A DNA stretch of 64,000 bases from Gammaproteobacteria bacterium (GTDB lineage: Bacteria; Pseudomonadota; Gammaproteobacteria; Competibacterales; Competibacteraceae). Below, in pieces: positions 53,201 to 63,371 of the stretch. The notes under the pieces were generated by a model that saw nothing but the letters and a program-made list of their open reading frames with translations, was not told the DNA's origin and ran no database searches. The position numbers and the translations under genes were made by a program. The stretch covers positions 62,001-126,000 of the forward strand of contig JACKNF010000009.1 of assembly GCA_024234995.1 (NCBI GenBank), written 5' to 3'. The stretch's first letter is position 1. The number at the start of each line of letters is the position of its first letter.

Positions 53201-54143
53201 CTGTCGGATGGTTATGGGTTTCCACCTTCATTAAGATGTGGATATCTTCCGGGTGATAACGATATTGGCCATCTGCAGGGTCCGGGAAAAAGCGCCCGGC
53301 GGGGAAGCCTGTCATCACTGCTGCATTATCGTGATAGGCCGATAGCACGTCGGTGGGGTGGCATTCATAGGTGTGGCGGATCATGGCGAATAGTGAATGC
53401 GCTTGGCGCTGCCCGCCGATAATCCAATCCGCGTTGAAAATCTTGTGCCGGCAGTGTTCGGAATTAGCCTGGGCAAACATCATCAATTCTACGTCGGTTG
53501 GATTTCGTTCTAGACGGATGAAATTTTCCAGTAGATAGTCAATTTCGTCATCCGACAAGGCCAGCCCCAGCTCACGATTGGCGGCTGTTAGAGCATCGCG
53601 CCCGCCATTGAGAAGATTGACTGTTGCCAGTGGCGCTGGTTTGGCTTGGGCAAACAGGATGCCTGGATCGTCGCTCGCTTCCAGCACTATTTCGGTCATC
53701 CGGTCATGCAGCAACGGTTTTAATGCCACCAGTTCGCTGTCGCTGAGCGGCCGTTCGGATTCCACGAAATAGGCCACGCCCCGCTCGATACGATGGACCC
53801 GGCGCAGGCCGCAGTTATGTGCAATGTCAGTGGCTTTCGATGACCAGGGCGAGATGGTGCCAGGCCGGGGAATGACCAGAAAAAGTGGAGCATCGCTGGG
53901 ATTGCGGTGCTCGTTAAATGTTGTCTTCCCTACCAAGGTCAGCTGGCGCGATGTAACCCGGTTAGGGCCGTACTGCAGCAACCGGTCCAGCACTTCACGA
54001 TCCGGTATAGTCAGTGTGCCATCCACAAAATGTACAAACTCGGCATAGACGCCGGTGATGGCGGGAGCCCGTTGGCGCAGCGCAGTCAACAGTTTCTCCA
54101 GACGGAACGGCGACAGAGCGGGGTTTCCACGGAAACGTAGCAT
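50214..54143 (-). CDS. purL: PurL, phosphoribosylformylglycinamidine synthase
   Basis: 1309 aa, the large single-chain form of gammaproteobacteria, from ATG 54143 with GGAGAG 8 bases upstream. Central synthetase domains ([40 protein letters not shown]) and a C-terminal glutaminase with the nucleophile Cys in [14 protein letters not shown] and catalytic His in MPHPERLFR. It converts FGAR to FGAM in purine synthesis. Confidence 0.98.
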   Translation of the reverse strand: MLRFRGNPALSPFRLEKLLTALRQRAPAITGVYAEFVHFVDGTLTIPDREVLDRLLQYGPNRVTSRQLTLVGKTTFNEHRNPSDAPLFLVIPRPGTISPWSSKATDIAHNCGLRRVHRIERGVAYFVESERPLSDSELVALKPLLHDRMTEIVLEASDDPGILFAQAKPAPLATVNLLNGGRDALTAANRELGLALSDDEIDYLLENFIRLERNPTDVELMMFAQANSEHCRHKIFNADWIIGGQRQAHSLFAMIRHTYECHPTDVLSAYHDNAAVMTGFPAGRFFPDPADGQYRYHPEDIHILMKVETHNHPTAIAPFPGAATGSGGEIRDEGATGRGAKPKAGLCGFSVSHLQIPNFIQPWEQDYGKPGRIASALDIMLEGPIGAAAFNNEFGRPNLSGYFRTFEQDGPDGQRRGYHKPIMIAGGLGNIREPHIHKAPLPPGTAVITLGGPAMLIGLGGGAASSMTAGSSHEDLDFASVQRGNPEIQRRAQEVIDHCVALGINNPILSVHDVGAGGLSNAVPEIVHSAERGGRFELREILNDDPSMSPMQIWCNEAQERYVLAIAAEGLEKFKTLCERERCPYAVIGTATGEQQLMLHDRQFDNQPVDLPMSVLFGKPPRMVRDVERASSPSSRREIDSTRIELTEAVAQVLCFPAVADKSFLITIGDRTVTGLVCRDQMVGPWQIPVSDVAVTATSFDVYTGEAMAMGERTPLALLDAPASGRMAVGEALTNIAAARIEKLGDVKLSANWMAATSHPGEDAQLFDTVKAVGLELCPALGITIPVGKDSLSMKTVWQENGNHKSVVAPLSLIISAFAPVQDVRRTLTPQLRTDRGDTDLLLIDLGCGKNRLGGSVLAQIYSRPDDAPPDVNTPEILKAFFAVIQELNIAGRLLAYHDRSDGGLLVTLAEMMFAGGCGVTVLLDDLGEELLPTLFTEELGAVVQVRTADRSTVLARLSAAGLGECSHVIGTLNSNDRLILCHAGEVAFAADRIELRRLWSETSYQMQALRDHPDCAYEAFAAACDPDDPGLKVRLTFDPAADVAAPYIANGERPRIAILREQGVNGQVEMAAAFDQAGFAAMDVHMSDIITGKVTLADFHGIAACGGFSYGDVLGAGEGWAKSILFNARARDEFATFFGRADSFGLGVCNGCQMLSSLHELIAGTELWPRFVRNRVEQFEARLSLVEVLPSPSLFLQGMEGSWLPVAVAHGEGRAEFPDGGMEAVLAANLAALRFVDNSGQPATRYPANPNGSPGGITGLTSRDGRFTIVMPHPERLFRTVQYSWHPDGWGEDGPWLRIFRNARRWLG

Positions 54144-54246
54144 CGCGAACACTCTCCTGGGTCGGACGGGGAACGCAAGATGATAGCAGTAATCCCAGTC
54201 TGCTTTTAGCGGATACGCAGAGACGAGGGCTGTTAGGTGATGCCTT

Positions 54247-56511
54247 CTATTTCCCTACCCGCAGTAATCCACTTAAACCATGCTGGTCGAGAAAAATATT
54301 GGCGCGCTCACGGATAGCGGCTGCAGTGTCAAGATCAATAACCTCAGCCAGCAGCGCCTGGGCCTTTTCATAACCGATGCTGCGGATCATCCATTTGATT
54401 TTGAGCAAGCTGCCCAAATTCATACTCAAACTGTCCACACCCATTGCCAGCAGTAGCAAGGCTGCTGCCGGATCGCCCGCCATTTCGCCGCAGACGCTGA
54501 CCGGTCGGCCCGCTGCCCGCGATTGTTCGATCACATGGCGGGTTGCTGCCAGCACCACTGGGTGCAACGAATCGTACAACTTGGCCACCCGGTCGTTACT
54601 GCGGTCCACCGCCAGCAGATACTGCGTCAAATCATTGCTACCGATGGAAGCGAAATCGACCATGCGAATCAGCTTATCGAACTGCCAAACGGCTGACGGG
54701 ACTTCGACCATCATACCGATTGGCGGCATCTTCACTGGAACGCCTTCTTCTTGCAGTTCGGTTTTGGCGCAGTGCAGCAATTCTAGGGCGTCACGCAATT
54801 CGCTAACGGTGCTGATCATCGGAAACAGGATCGACAGATTGGCATAAGCCGTTGCAGCCCGCAGCATGGCTCGTAACTGGGTCTTGAACAAATCCGGCTG
54901 ATCCAGGCTGATGCGGATGCCGCGCCAGCCCAAAAAAGGGTTCTGCTCAGCAATAGGGAAATAAGGTAGTGGTTTGTCGCCGCCGATATCTAACGTGCGC
55001 AGCACCACTGGGTGCGGGTCCATGATCCGCAGCACTCGTGTGTAAATAGTGGTTTGCTCCTCCTCGGTCGGAAATCGGTCACGCAGGAAGAAATGCAATT
55101 CCGAGCGGTACAGGCCGACTCCTTGCACGCCGCTGTTACGTGCAGCGGCAATGTCGGCGAACAACCCGGAATTGGCATACAGATCTACCCGGTGGCCGTC
55201 CAGTGTCTCTGCCGGTAAGTCGCGTAGATGTTGCAAGCCACGTGACAGTTCAGCTTCTTCGCTGATTAGCTTCAGGTATTCCTGGCGCAGCGCGGGACTA
55301 GGCTGGATACACACCCGCATTGTATAGCCATCTACTGCTACTTCACGGCCATTTAAACGGCCCGGTGGTAGATTGCTGACCCCAAAGACCGCCGGAATGC
55401 CTAAACCGCGCGCCAGCAGAGCGACGTGCGAGGTGCTTGTGCCGCGCACTGACATGAGTCCCTTGATTTTTTCCTGCGGCACGTCCAGCAATTGTGAAAC
55501 ACCGATTTCGTCGCCCATCAGGATGGTGTTATCAGGGTAGTGGCGATTGACGGTCTGTTCGTCTTGCAAACGGTCCAGCAAGCGTTGTCCGAGATCAAGA
55601 ATGTCAGCGGCACGCTCGCGCAGGTAGGGATCATCCATTTCCGCAAAGATGTTGGCATATTCCAGTACGGTGGCGCGTAAAGCACCGGGTGCCCAGTTGC
55701 CAGCGTAAATCCGTTCCAGGGTGCCATTGACCAGGCTATCGCTGCTTAATAACAGGGCATAGGCGTCAAATAGCGCGCGATCACCGGCTGATAGCAGCAG
55801 CCGCATCCGCTCGCTGAGCCGCTGTAATTCCGCCAGTTCCGCCGCTACCGCCTGGCGAAAGCGCGAGGCCTCGGCATCCGCGCTCTCAATATCCTTGTCC
55901 GGTACCCGGTCCAGCGCCGTTGCTGGGAAGACCACAACAGCCTCGCCCAGCGCAACGCCTGGGGCGCTGGCAATCCCTTCCAGGAATAGGGTGCCTGATA
56001 GCGCATCATCACCAAGACGCTCCAGCGCTTGGCGGATCTCGGCTTGAGTGATACAACCGGCCAGTTGCGCAGCCAAGGTGACCAGGAAGGATTCCTCGTC
56101 AGCGGTGTATTTGCGTTGTTCGCGCTGCTGCGCCACCAGTACACCTAATACCTTGCGCCGACGGATGATCGGTACGCCAATGAATCCGTGAAACGGTGCC
56201 TCGCCAGTGGCAGCGATGTAGCGGAAGGCAGGATGGGCGGGGGCATTATCGACATTGACCGGCTCAGCCCGGCTGGCGGCCAATCCGGTCAACCCCTGAT
56301 CGAATTTGAGCCGCACCTTACCGATCGCACCCGGCCGCAGGCCATCAGTGGCCATCAGCACGTGTTCGCCACGTGTGTGATCAGTCATGTATACCGAGCA
56401 GACATCGGTATGAATGGCGCCTTTTACCTCAACCACAATGAGATTAAGCACCTCGCTTAGATTGCGGGTGGCGTTGATGTCCTGCACGATGCGCCGCAGA
56501 ATATCCAGCAT
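54247..56511 (-). CDS. ptsP: PtsP, phosphoenolpyruvate phosphotransferase of the nitrogen PTS (EI-Ntr)
   Basis: 754 aa from ATG 56511 with GAGGA upstream; a TTG seven codons earlier is less likely. N-terminal GAF domain ([20 protein letters not shown]), then enzyme I domains: phospho-His in [23 protein letters not shown]-binding [13 protein letters not shown] and [20 protein letters not shown], with [20 protein letters not shown] at the end. It starts the phosphate chain to NPr and EIIA-Ntr, which regulate nitrogen and potassium. Follows rppH as in enteric bacteria. Confidence 0.97.
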   Translation of the reverse strand: MLDILRRIVQDINATRNLSEVLNLIVVEVKGAIHTDVCSVYMTDHTRGEHVLMATDGLRPGAIGKVRLKFDQGLTGLAASRAEPVNVDNAPAHPAFRYIAATGEAPFHGFIGVPIIRRRKVLGVLVAQQREQRKYTADEESFLVTLAAQLAGCITQAEIRQALERLGDDALSGTLFLEGIASAPGVALGEAVVVFPATALDRVPDKDIESADAEASRFRQAVAAELAELQRLSERMRLLLSAGDRALFDAYALLLSSDSLVNGTLERIYAGNWAPGALRATVLEYANIFAEMDDPYLRERAADILDLGQRLLDRLQDEQTVNRHYPDNTILMGDEIGVSQLLDVPQEKIKGLMSVRGTSTSHVALLARGLGIPAVFGVSNLPPGRLNGREVAVDGYTMRVCIQPSPALRQEYLKLISEEAELSRGLQHLRDLPAETLDGHRVDLYANSGLFADIAAARNSGVQGVGLYRSELHFFLRDRFPTEEEQTTIYTRVLRIMDPHPVVLRTLDIGGDKPLPYFPIAEQNPFLGWRGIRISLDQPDLFKTQLRAMLRAATAYANLSILFPMISTVSELRDALELLHCAKTELQEEGVPVKMPPIGMMVEVPSAVWQFDKLIRMVDFASIGSNDLTQYLLAVDRSNDRVAKLYDSLHPVVLAATRHVIEQSRAAGRPVSVCGEMAGDPAAALLLLAMGVDSLSMNLGSLLKIKWMIRSIGYEKAQALLAEVIDLDTAAAIRERANIFLDQHGLSGLLRVGK

Positions 56512-56744
56512 GGAGCCGTCCTCAACAGGCAACAGAGACCGCGAAATTGTTCAAATTCTTCCAACTATAGCCTTCAAGGCTGCAAATATAAGGGGGGATC
56601 AGAACAATAGCGACTGCCCGGTTAATGCAGTGATTCTGCAAGTAGGCTTTAAGCCTCACAAAGCAATATAAAACAATAAAGCAAGAGAGAGTCAGGCGAG
56701 GGCGCGGCCCAGCAATGATGGGGTCAGGTTTGTTAAGGTTGTCT

Positions 56745-57563
56745 TCATCGTGGTGACCATCGCTGCCGGCCCGCTGCGATTGTGCGCGAGGGCCGCACTT
56801 CCCGGCTTTCATCTAGAGCCCCTGCATCTGGCAGATCCAATGCCGGCTTGGCCGCCGGCTTTTCCAAAGTGCTCAAGCACCGTGTTGCTACAACCATCCG
56901 GGTGATCACCGGATTTTGGCTATTCTCGACCTGTCGCATTTGCAAAACAGTAACTTGCTGGATGCCGGCGCTCAAGCAAGGCGATTCCAGATTCCGTGTC
57001 CGCATTGGGGAAGGCCAGTTTTCTCGCTCTTGCGAGTCGCGTAAGACAGTCTCGATTCGCCGTGCAGCGGTGGTTCGCCGGGGTGGCGACGTGACCGGCA
57101 GGTAAGATGCTAATTCGTGCAAGGCTCGCCAGTAAACATGGCGCTTGAAGGCCACGACAGCGTGCAATGGATACCAGTAATCGACCCATTGCCAAAGGTC
57201 GAATTCGGGATGCTCGGATAAATCCAGGCGCACAACATCTTCGCTGCATCGCATCCGTAGCAGAAACCAGATCTGTTTTTGGCCAATGCAAGGAGGCCGG
57301 CAGCCATGACGAACCAAGCGTTTCGGTAGACGATAGCGCAACCAGCCCCGTGTAGAACCAATCACCTGGACATGTTCCGGGCGCAAACCTACCTCTTCAG
57401 CCAGTTCACGGAACATGGCTTGTTCTGGCGACTCATCCCGCCGAATGCCGCCCTGGGGAAACTGCCAGGAATGTTGCCCAATGCGTTTCGCCCAAAACAA
57501 ACGTCCTTCTGCATTACACAAGATGATGCCGACGTTTGGCCGATAGCCCTCCGAATCGATCAC
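56745..57563 (-). CDS. rppH: RppH, RNA pyrophosphohydrolase with long C-terminal extension
   Basis: 272 aa from GTG 57563 ([20 protein letters not shown]); a TTG seven codons upstream is open too. Nudix box [20 protein letters not shown] followed by VGL is complete. [17 protein letters not shown] and [20 protein letters not shown] are the usual RppH elements. E. coli RppH has 176 residues; here about 100 additional residues, Arg/Ser/Pro-rich and without recognisable domain, follow. It removes pyrophosphate from mRNA 5' ends to start decay. The 233-base gap to ptsP holds no gene. Confidence 0.9.
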   Translation of the reverse strand: MIDSEGYRPNVGIILCNAEGRLFWAKRIGQHSWQFPQGGIRRDESPEQAMFRELAEEVGLRPEHVQVIGSTRGWLRYRLPKRLVRHGCRPPCIGQKQIWFLLRMRCSEDVVRLDLSEHPEFDLWQWVDYWYPLHAVVAFKRHVYWRALHELASYLPVTSPPRRTTAARRIETVLRDSQERENWPSPMRTRNLESPCLSAGIQQVTVLQMRQVENSQNPVITRMVVATRCLSTLEKPAAKPALDLPDAGALDESREVRPSRTIAAGRQRWSPR

Positions 57564-57727
57564 GGTAAGAACCAATAGTTGCAATGGATTTGTTGATACT
57601 TATTCTTTCACAATGCAGCGCTTTTGACCATCACGAAGCCGGGAACGGACTATGCTATCAGTCATCGAACCTGCGCACCGTCGTCGCTGGTCCTTTCGCT
57701 AGTCCTTGTTCCAAGGGGTTATTCGCG

Positions 57728-60700
57728 ATGCGTTATTTATGGCACCTGATTTTTTTGCTGGCATGCGTATTGTCTTTCAGCGCTCATGCGTTTGAAGATA
57801 CACCACTGGCTGTAGCCGCAGCCCAGTATCTGCAATCGATCCGGGATGGACGCGATCCCGCTGGCCAGGCAGCCCCGGCGTTGCTGCGGCAAGCAGAGCA
57901 ACAGGCCCAGAAGAAGAACTGGGCGGATGCGATTACCTCCTATGAAATGGCTATCCTCGCTGGGGCGGACCAGACAGCAACCTGGCTGGTGCTCAGCCAG
58001 GTTTGGCAGACACAGGCGCAACGGCAAGAGCAAAGTAACGTGAACTATGCAATCCGGCAACGTTCGCGTGAACGGATGCAACAGTCGGCTTGGAACGCGC
58101 TGCAAGCTGCCCGTGTCCCTCTGGAGCGCGCCCGTGCCTTGTTCCGGCTGGGTGAACTCTATGACCGGAGTCAGGAGCCGAAGAAGGCCATCGCTGCCTA
58201 CCGCGAGGCGCTGGAATTCGAGGACAACGCGCGCATCGCCAAACGCTATCAGGAATTGATAGATGCCAATGCCTTCCAGATCAAAGGTGTTTCAGTCGAA
58301 TCAGACAGTGCCACGCCGAAAGTTTGCTTAAGTTTCTCTGATGACTTGGCCAAAGGCCGGCAATTGCACTACGAAGATTATCTGGTGATCGAGCCGGCCA
58401 TCCAGCCGGTCGTAACGCCTGAAGCGCAGCAGTTGTGTGTGGAAGGCGTTAGTCATGGCCAGAGTTATGTCATCAAGGCCCGGGCCGGTATTCCCGCTTC
58501 GAACGGTGAGAAAACCCGCGTTCCTCAGGAGTTTACCGCCAAGGTTGAGGACCGCAAGCCAACCTTGGGTTTCCGGGGTGCAGCCTATGTCCTGCCGAAA
58601 ACGGGTAACCAGCAGCTACCGCTGACCAGTGTCAACCTGGCGGAAGCGCAGTTACGGGTCTTGCGCATCAATGACCGTAATCTTCTGCCAGAAATCACGA
58701 GAGACCGCATCACCCATCTTCTGGATGGTTACGATCTTAACGCGATCACTAAAAATTCTGGTGAACAGGTCTGGGAAGGCACGTTGACCTTGGCCAGCAG
58801 CGAGCGTAATCAGGAAGTCACTACCGCTTTGCCGGTCAGTGAGATTCTGCATGATCCGCAACCGGGTATTTACATTGTGGTTGCTCAACCAGCTAGCAAA
58901 GACCCGGATAATAAATGGGAAAGCCAAGCCACCCAATGGCTGGTAGTTTCCGATCTAGGCCTATTTACGATGCGTGGCAACGATGGTTTGCACGTCTTTG
59001 TCCGCTCGTTGTCCAACGCCCAACCGCTGGCCGGAGTCACCCTGCGGTTGTATGCCCGCAATAATGGCGAATTGGGTGCGGTAACAACGGATGCACAGGG
59101 TTACGCCCGGCTTGATCCAGGTTTGCTACGCGGTGATGGCGGGCGTGAACCTGCCGCGTTGATGGCCTTTGGTCAAGGTGACTACAATTTTCTCGATTTG
59201 ACTCAGCCAGCTTTTGATCTTAGCGATCGAGGGGTCGAGGGCCGCGCTGCGCCGGGGGTGGTAGATGCCTTTCTTTATACCGAACGCGGCGTGTATCGGC
59301 CTGGTGAGACTGTGGAATTGATGACCTTGGTTCGCGACAGCCGAGGCTATGCACAAGCGGAAACGCCGCTGACACTTAAAGTATTCCGCCCCGACGAAGT
59401 GGAATCTGCGCAGTTGAGGCCTGCCGGCCCGGCGCTGGGTGGTTATCACACACGCATTCCGATGCCATTGAACGCCCGTACCGGAGTCTGGACCGTCAAG
59501 GCTTACATCGACCCCAAGGGCGAACCGGTGGGTCAGATCAGCTTCCAGGTTGAAGATTTTGTACCGCAACGGCTGAAGCTGGAGTTGAGTTCCACTGCGC
59601 CCGTGCTGAAACCCGGCGAGCCGGTGAGGGTGGACATCAATGGCCGTTTTCTATACGGCGCGCCAGCGGCCAATCTTAAGGCCGAGGGCGAGCTAGTGCT
59701 ACGCGAAGACCCCAATCCCTACCCGGCTTTTCCTGGTTATCGTTTCGGACTGGCGCAGGAGAATTGGACCGCGCAGCGTTTCCCGGTCGTCCTGGCGGGT
59801 ACCGACGACCAAGGAAAGGCCCAGGCGAAAGTGAGTTTGAACGAGATACCGGATACCACGCGGCCCTTACTGGCCCGGGTGCGTGTCTCTTTATTCGAAC
59901 CTGGTGGCCGCCCGGTAACGCGCAGTCTCGACCTGCCTTACCGGGTCCAGCCTTTCGCCATTGGCATTAAGCCGCGCTTTGGTGATGGCGGCGTCAAAAT
60001 TGGTCAGGAGGCAGCGTTCGAGATAATCACTGTAGATATGCTGGGTCAGCTCCAGGCGCAAAGCGGGCTGAATGTCAAACTGGTGCGGGAGGAGTACCAA
60101 TATTATTGGTACTACAACGAAGGGCGCTGGAACTACAAACTCATCATCCGCGACAGTACTTCAGTCGCCAGCCAAACATTGAACATCGTTGCTGGACCAC
60201 CTGCTGTGGTGACACAACGCGGTCTGGACTGGGGCCGTTACCGCCTGGATGTGTTGGACACTAAGACCGGGGTTGCCTCCAGTGTGCGCTTTAATGTTGG
60301 CTGGTTTGAGAGTCCGAGCGATAGCGATACCCCGGATCAGATGAAAGTAACATTGGATCAGCCACGCTATCCAGCAGGCGCGACCGCCAAGGTTTTCCTG
60401 CGAGCGCCATTCGCGGGCGAGGTTCTGTTGAATGTCGTCGGTGACCGGTTATGGCTGAGTCAAACGGTTAGCATTCCCGAGGATGGCGCAACCGTGGATC
60501 TGACGATTCCCGCTGAATGGGGGCCGGGGGTTTACATTACCGCCACGGCATTTCGTATCCCGGCTAAGGTTGAAACGAACGCTGGAACCGCTGGATCACC
60601 CAGTCCACGCGGGCCGGGCCGGGCCATCGGCGTTGCTTGGGCCGGATTGGATCCTGCGCCACGAACTCTCAATATCGCCTTGAATGCTCCGGCAGAATGG

Positions 60701-62971
60701 AAGCCGCGCCAAACTGTGGAACTGCCTGTTACCGTGACTGGACTGGACCCCGGTCAGCCGGCATATCTGACAGTGGCGGCTGTCGATGAAGGCATCTTGC
60801 AGTTGACCGATTTCACCACCCCTGATCCGGTCAACTACTTCCTGGGCAAGCGTCGGCTTGGTATACAGTTTCTTGATCTATATGGAAAATTGATTGAGGC
60901 TGGCGGGCAGCCAGGTGCGCTGAAAGTGGGTGGCGACGCCGAAGCCCGGCAACTGGACTCTTCTGCTATCCGCACAGTGAAAACCCTGGCGCTGTTTTCC
61001 GGACCGGTCGCGCTGAATGCAAATGGCCAGGCTAAGATTCCGTTGGAGTTGCCAGATTTCAATGGTCAAATCCGGCTCATGGCGGTGGCCTGGGATCGTA
61101 ACCGGCTCGGTCGCGCTGAAACTGCGCCGCTGGTGCGTGATCCTCTGGTGGCGCGAGTTTACCTGCCGCGGTTCTTGGCGCCAGATGATCAGAGTCAGAT
61201 CAATGTGACGGTGCAAAACCTGAGCGCTCCACCGGGCAATTACTCGATTCATCTGAGCGCCGATGGAGCGGTGGTGGTGGATGGACCGGCGGCATTCACC
61301 TTCACAGTGACAGATTCTGCCGTGCAGAACAGTGAAAGCCGCACCTTTACTCTGCGTGGATTGAAACCAGGTGCTGGCCAAGTGTGGCTGCATCTGGAAG
61401 GGCCGAATGGCTTCAGTCTGGTCCGGCAATCGGATATCGGGGTGCGGCCTGCGCAGAACCTTGTAACCGAGCGCATCGCAAAACGGCTGAACCCCGGCGA
61501 AACCTTGCGGTTGGGTAGCGAATTGCTGGAAGGATACCTGTTGGGCACGGGCCGGATGCGGCTAAGCGTCGCCAGCCGGCCGGATCTGAATGTCCCCGGA
61601 CTGCTGGCTCAGCTGGACCGCTATCCCTATGGCTGTCTGGAGCAAACCACTAGCCGTGCTTTGCCGCTGATTTATTTTAACGAGGTTGCCGAAGTATGGG
61701 CGGGCCAGAATGCGGCCGAGGCTGGTTTACGGGAACGGGTGCAGCAGGCGATTCAGCGTGTCCTGACTTTGCAGGATGCTGGCGGCGGTTTTGGCCTATG
61801 GGGTCCTGATAGCCCGGCCGAGGATTGGTTATCGGCTTATGCCATGGATTTCATCGTGCGTGCCCGGCAGGCGCAGTATCTGGTTCCCGATAATGCGTGG
61901 CGGCGAGGGCTGGCGTATCTGCAAGAACGGCTGCGGACCGATAATTTCGCTGATGCGGAACTGGGCTGGCGGGCGTATCAACTGTATGTGCTGGCGCGTG
62001 AGCAGAAAGCGGCTATCGGCGATTTACGTTATTTGCACGACAATTATTTGCAGAAGCTGCCGACAGCTTTGGCTCAGGCGCAACTGGGTGCAGCGCTGGC
62101 CCGTTACGGTGAGTTGGAGCGGGCCAAAGAAGCTTTGACAGCGGCGTTGAACCGGACTGACCGGACAGCAGTGCGCGATTATGGCAGCCCATTGCGCGAC
62201 CGCGCAGCGGTGCTAACGTTGTTGGCTGAATCGAGATTGCTGCCCGAACGGGTCCCGCCCTTAGCTGAGGAAGTAGCGGCTGATTTCAACCAGCGTCGCT
62301 ATACCAGCACCCAGGAACAGGCTTGGCTGTTGCTGGCGGCCCATGCGCTGTTGCAACAGACCGGCGCGCTACGGTTAACCGTTGACGGTCAGGCGACAAC
62401 TGCCGATCCGTTCTATCTGAAGCCGGAGACTAATCAATTGACCAGGGGCATGACTGTGGTCAATCAGGGTGAGCAACCGGCCTGGACAGTGCTGGATCGC
62501 AGCGGTGTACCGGCTGTTGCGCAGCCGCCAGCCCGGGAGGGTTTTACCATCACCCGTCGTTACTACACCCGTACCGGCAAGGAAGTGGACCCAGGGCAAA
62601 TTCGTCAGAACGACCTGCTCGTAGCGGTGATCACCGGTGAAGCGCAGGGTAACGAGGGGCAGCAGGCGCTGGTGGTGGATTTGCTGCCGGCAGGACTGGA
62701 AATTGAGAATGCCCAGGTGGGGCATGGCGCTTCGACTTTAGACATTGCTTGGTTGCCGAAATTGACTAGGACGCTGCACACCGAAATCCGTGACGATCGT
62801 TTCGTGGCAGCGCTGGACATCGATCGGGGCAGCGAACGCGCCTTCACTTTGGCTTATTTGATGCGGGCGGTTACGCCAGGCGTGTATCGGCAGCCAGCAG
62901 TGTACATAGAGGATATGTATAAACCGTGGCAGTTCGGGCGCGGGGCAATGGGAACGGTCAAGGTAGAGTAA
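57728..62971 (+). CDS. Bacterial alpha-2-macroglobulin (YfhM-like)
   Basis: 1747 aa from ATG 57728 (MRYLWHLIFLLACVLSFSAH); the upstream open frame overlaps the rppH promoter region and is not used. Signal sequence ends AHA-FED; LLAC also looks like a weak lipobox. Many beta-sandwich MG domains (for example AYVLPKTGNQQLPLTSVNLA, AFLYTERGVYRPGETVEL as DAFLYTERGVYRPGETVELM), then the thioester motif YGCLEQTTSR with Cys 1303 and an alpha-barrel domain. It traps proteases in the periplasm. In many bacteria the gene is followed by pbpC (PBP1c); none is seen here. Confidence 0.95.
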   Translation: MRYLWHLIFLLACVLSFSAHAFEDTPLAVAAAQYLQSIRDGRDPAGQAAPALLRQAEQQAQKKNWADAITSYEMAILAGADQTATWLVLSQVWQTQAQRQEQSNVNYAIRQRSRERMQQSAWNALQAARVPLERARALFRLGELYDRSQEPKKAIAAYREALEFEDNARIAKRYQELIDANAFQIKGVSVESDSATPKVCLSFSDDLAKGRQLHYEDYLVIEPAIQPVVTPEAQQLCVEGVSHGQSYVIKARAGIPASNGEKTRVPQEFTAKVEDRKPTLGFRGAAYVLPKTGNQQLPLTSVNLAEAQLRVLRINDRNLLPEITRDRITHLLDGYDLNAITKNSGEQVWEGTLTLASSERNQEVTTALPVSEILHDPQPGIYIVVAQPASKDPDNKWESQATQWLVVSDLGLFTMRGNDGLHVFVRSLSNAQPLAGVTLRLYARNNGELGAVTTDAQGYARLDPGLLRGDGGREPAALMAFGQGDYNFLDLTQPAFDLSDRGVEGRAAPGVVDAFLYTERGVYRPGETVELMTLVRDSRGYAQAETPLTLKVFRPDEVESAQLRPAGPALGGYHTRIPMPLNARTGVWTVKAYIDPKGEPVGQISFQVEDFVPQRLKLELSSTAPVLKPGEPVRVDINGRFLYGAPAANLKAEGELVLREDPNPYPAFPGYRFGLAQENWTAQRFPVVLAGTDDQGKAQAKVSLNEIPDTTRPLLARVRVSLFEPGGRPVTRSLDLPYRVQPFAIGIKPRFGDGGVKIGQEAAFEIITVDMLGQLQAQSGLNVKLVREEYQYYWYYNEGRWNYKLIIRDSTSVASQTLNIVAGPPAVVTQRGLDWGRYRLDVLDTKTGVASSVRFNVGWFESPSDSDTPDQMKVTLDQPRYPAGATAKVFLRAPFAGEVLLNVVGDRLWLSQTVSIPEDGATVDLTIPAEWGPGVYITATAFRIPAKVETNAGTAGSPSPRGPGRAIGVAWAGLDPAPRTLNIALNAPAEWKPRQTVELPVTVTGLDPGQPAYLTVAAVDEGILQLTDFTTPDPVNYFLGKRRLGIQFLDLYGKLIEAGGQPGALKVGGDAEARQLDSSAIRTVKTLALFSGPVALNANGQAKIPLELPDFNGQIRLMAVAWDRNRLGRAETAPLVRDPLVARVYLPRFLAPDDQSQINVTVQNLSAPPGNYSIHLSADGAVVVDGPAAFTFTVTDSAVQNSESRTFTLRGLKPGAGQVWLHLEGPNGFSLVRQSDIGVRPAQNLVTERIAKRLNPGETLRLGSELLEGYLLGTGRMRLSVASRPDLNVPGLLAQLDRYPYGCLEQTTSRALPLIYFNEVAEVWAGQNAAEAGLRERVQQAIQRVLTLQDAGGGFGLWGPDSPAEDWLSAYAMDFIVRARQAQYLVPDNAWRRGLAYLQERLRTDNFADAELGWRAYQLYVLAREQKAAIGDLRYLHDNYLQKLPTALAQAQLGAALARYGELERAKEALTAALNRTDRTAVRDYGSPLRDRAAVLTLLAESRLLPERVPPLAEEVAADFNQRRYTSTQEQAWLLLAAHALLQQTGALRLTVDGQATTADPFYLKPETNQLTRGMTVVNQGEQPAWTVLDRSGVPAVAQPPAREGFTITRRYYTRTGKEVDPGQIRQNDLLVAVITGEAQGNEGQQALVVDLLPAGLEIENAQVGHGASTLDIAWLPKLTRTLHTEIRDDRFVAALDIDRGSERAFTLAYLMRAVTPGVYRQPAVYIEDMYKPWQFGRGAMGTVKVE

Positions 62972-63371
62972 ACGGCGCATATGCCGGAGCGGGCCAAGGA
63001 TTGGCCTGTGTCTAGCGGTATGCCGATGTCCGCATGTATTGTTCCCGCAACTTCATACCGGCCGGTCTATTCCCTCTATAAAGCAATAATAATACAACTG
63101 TATTTTTCGAGAGGGGCCGTCTTGCATGACTGCGCCGAAGGTCTGTGTTCACTGCTGAAGGAAGCACAACTGTGGCTCTATCGGAATCAAGCGAATGATG
63201 GCGTATCGTCGCTGGCTTCGCTAAGCCGCGCCAGCGCTGCTTGTCATCAAAGATAGACATTCTTTTTGCTAATCTCGTGTAGGGATTTCCGGGTGCCACG
63301 CAAATTTCCATGCGACTAGCCCTAAACCGGTTACGCTTATTTTTTCCCAACCCTGCCCAGCGCGAAACTTC
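62972..63371. other. Intergenic region between alpha-2-macroglobulin and antiporter
   Basis: 400 bases. An open frame of 91 codons (62981-63256) starts 9 bases after the previous stop but has no ribosome site or recognisable content. The AT-rich part near 63085-63105 (AATAATAATACAACTG) may hold the promoter of the antiporter gene. Confidence 0.35.

Noticed and set aside
56900..57360. Alternative frames over the rppH C-terminal half as separate genes
   Set aside because: No starts with ribosome sites and no recognisable content; the Nudix frame continues without a stop.
62981..63256. 91-codon frame after the alpha-2-macroglobulin gene
   Set aside because: No ribosome site, no recognisable domain; it does not resemble the PBP1c that often follows.
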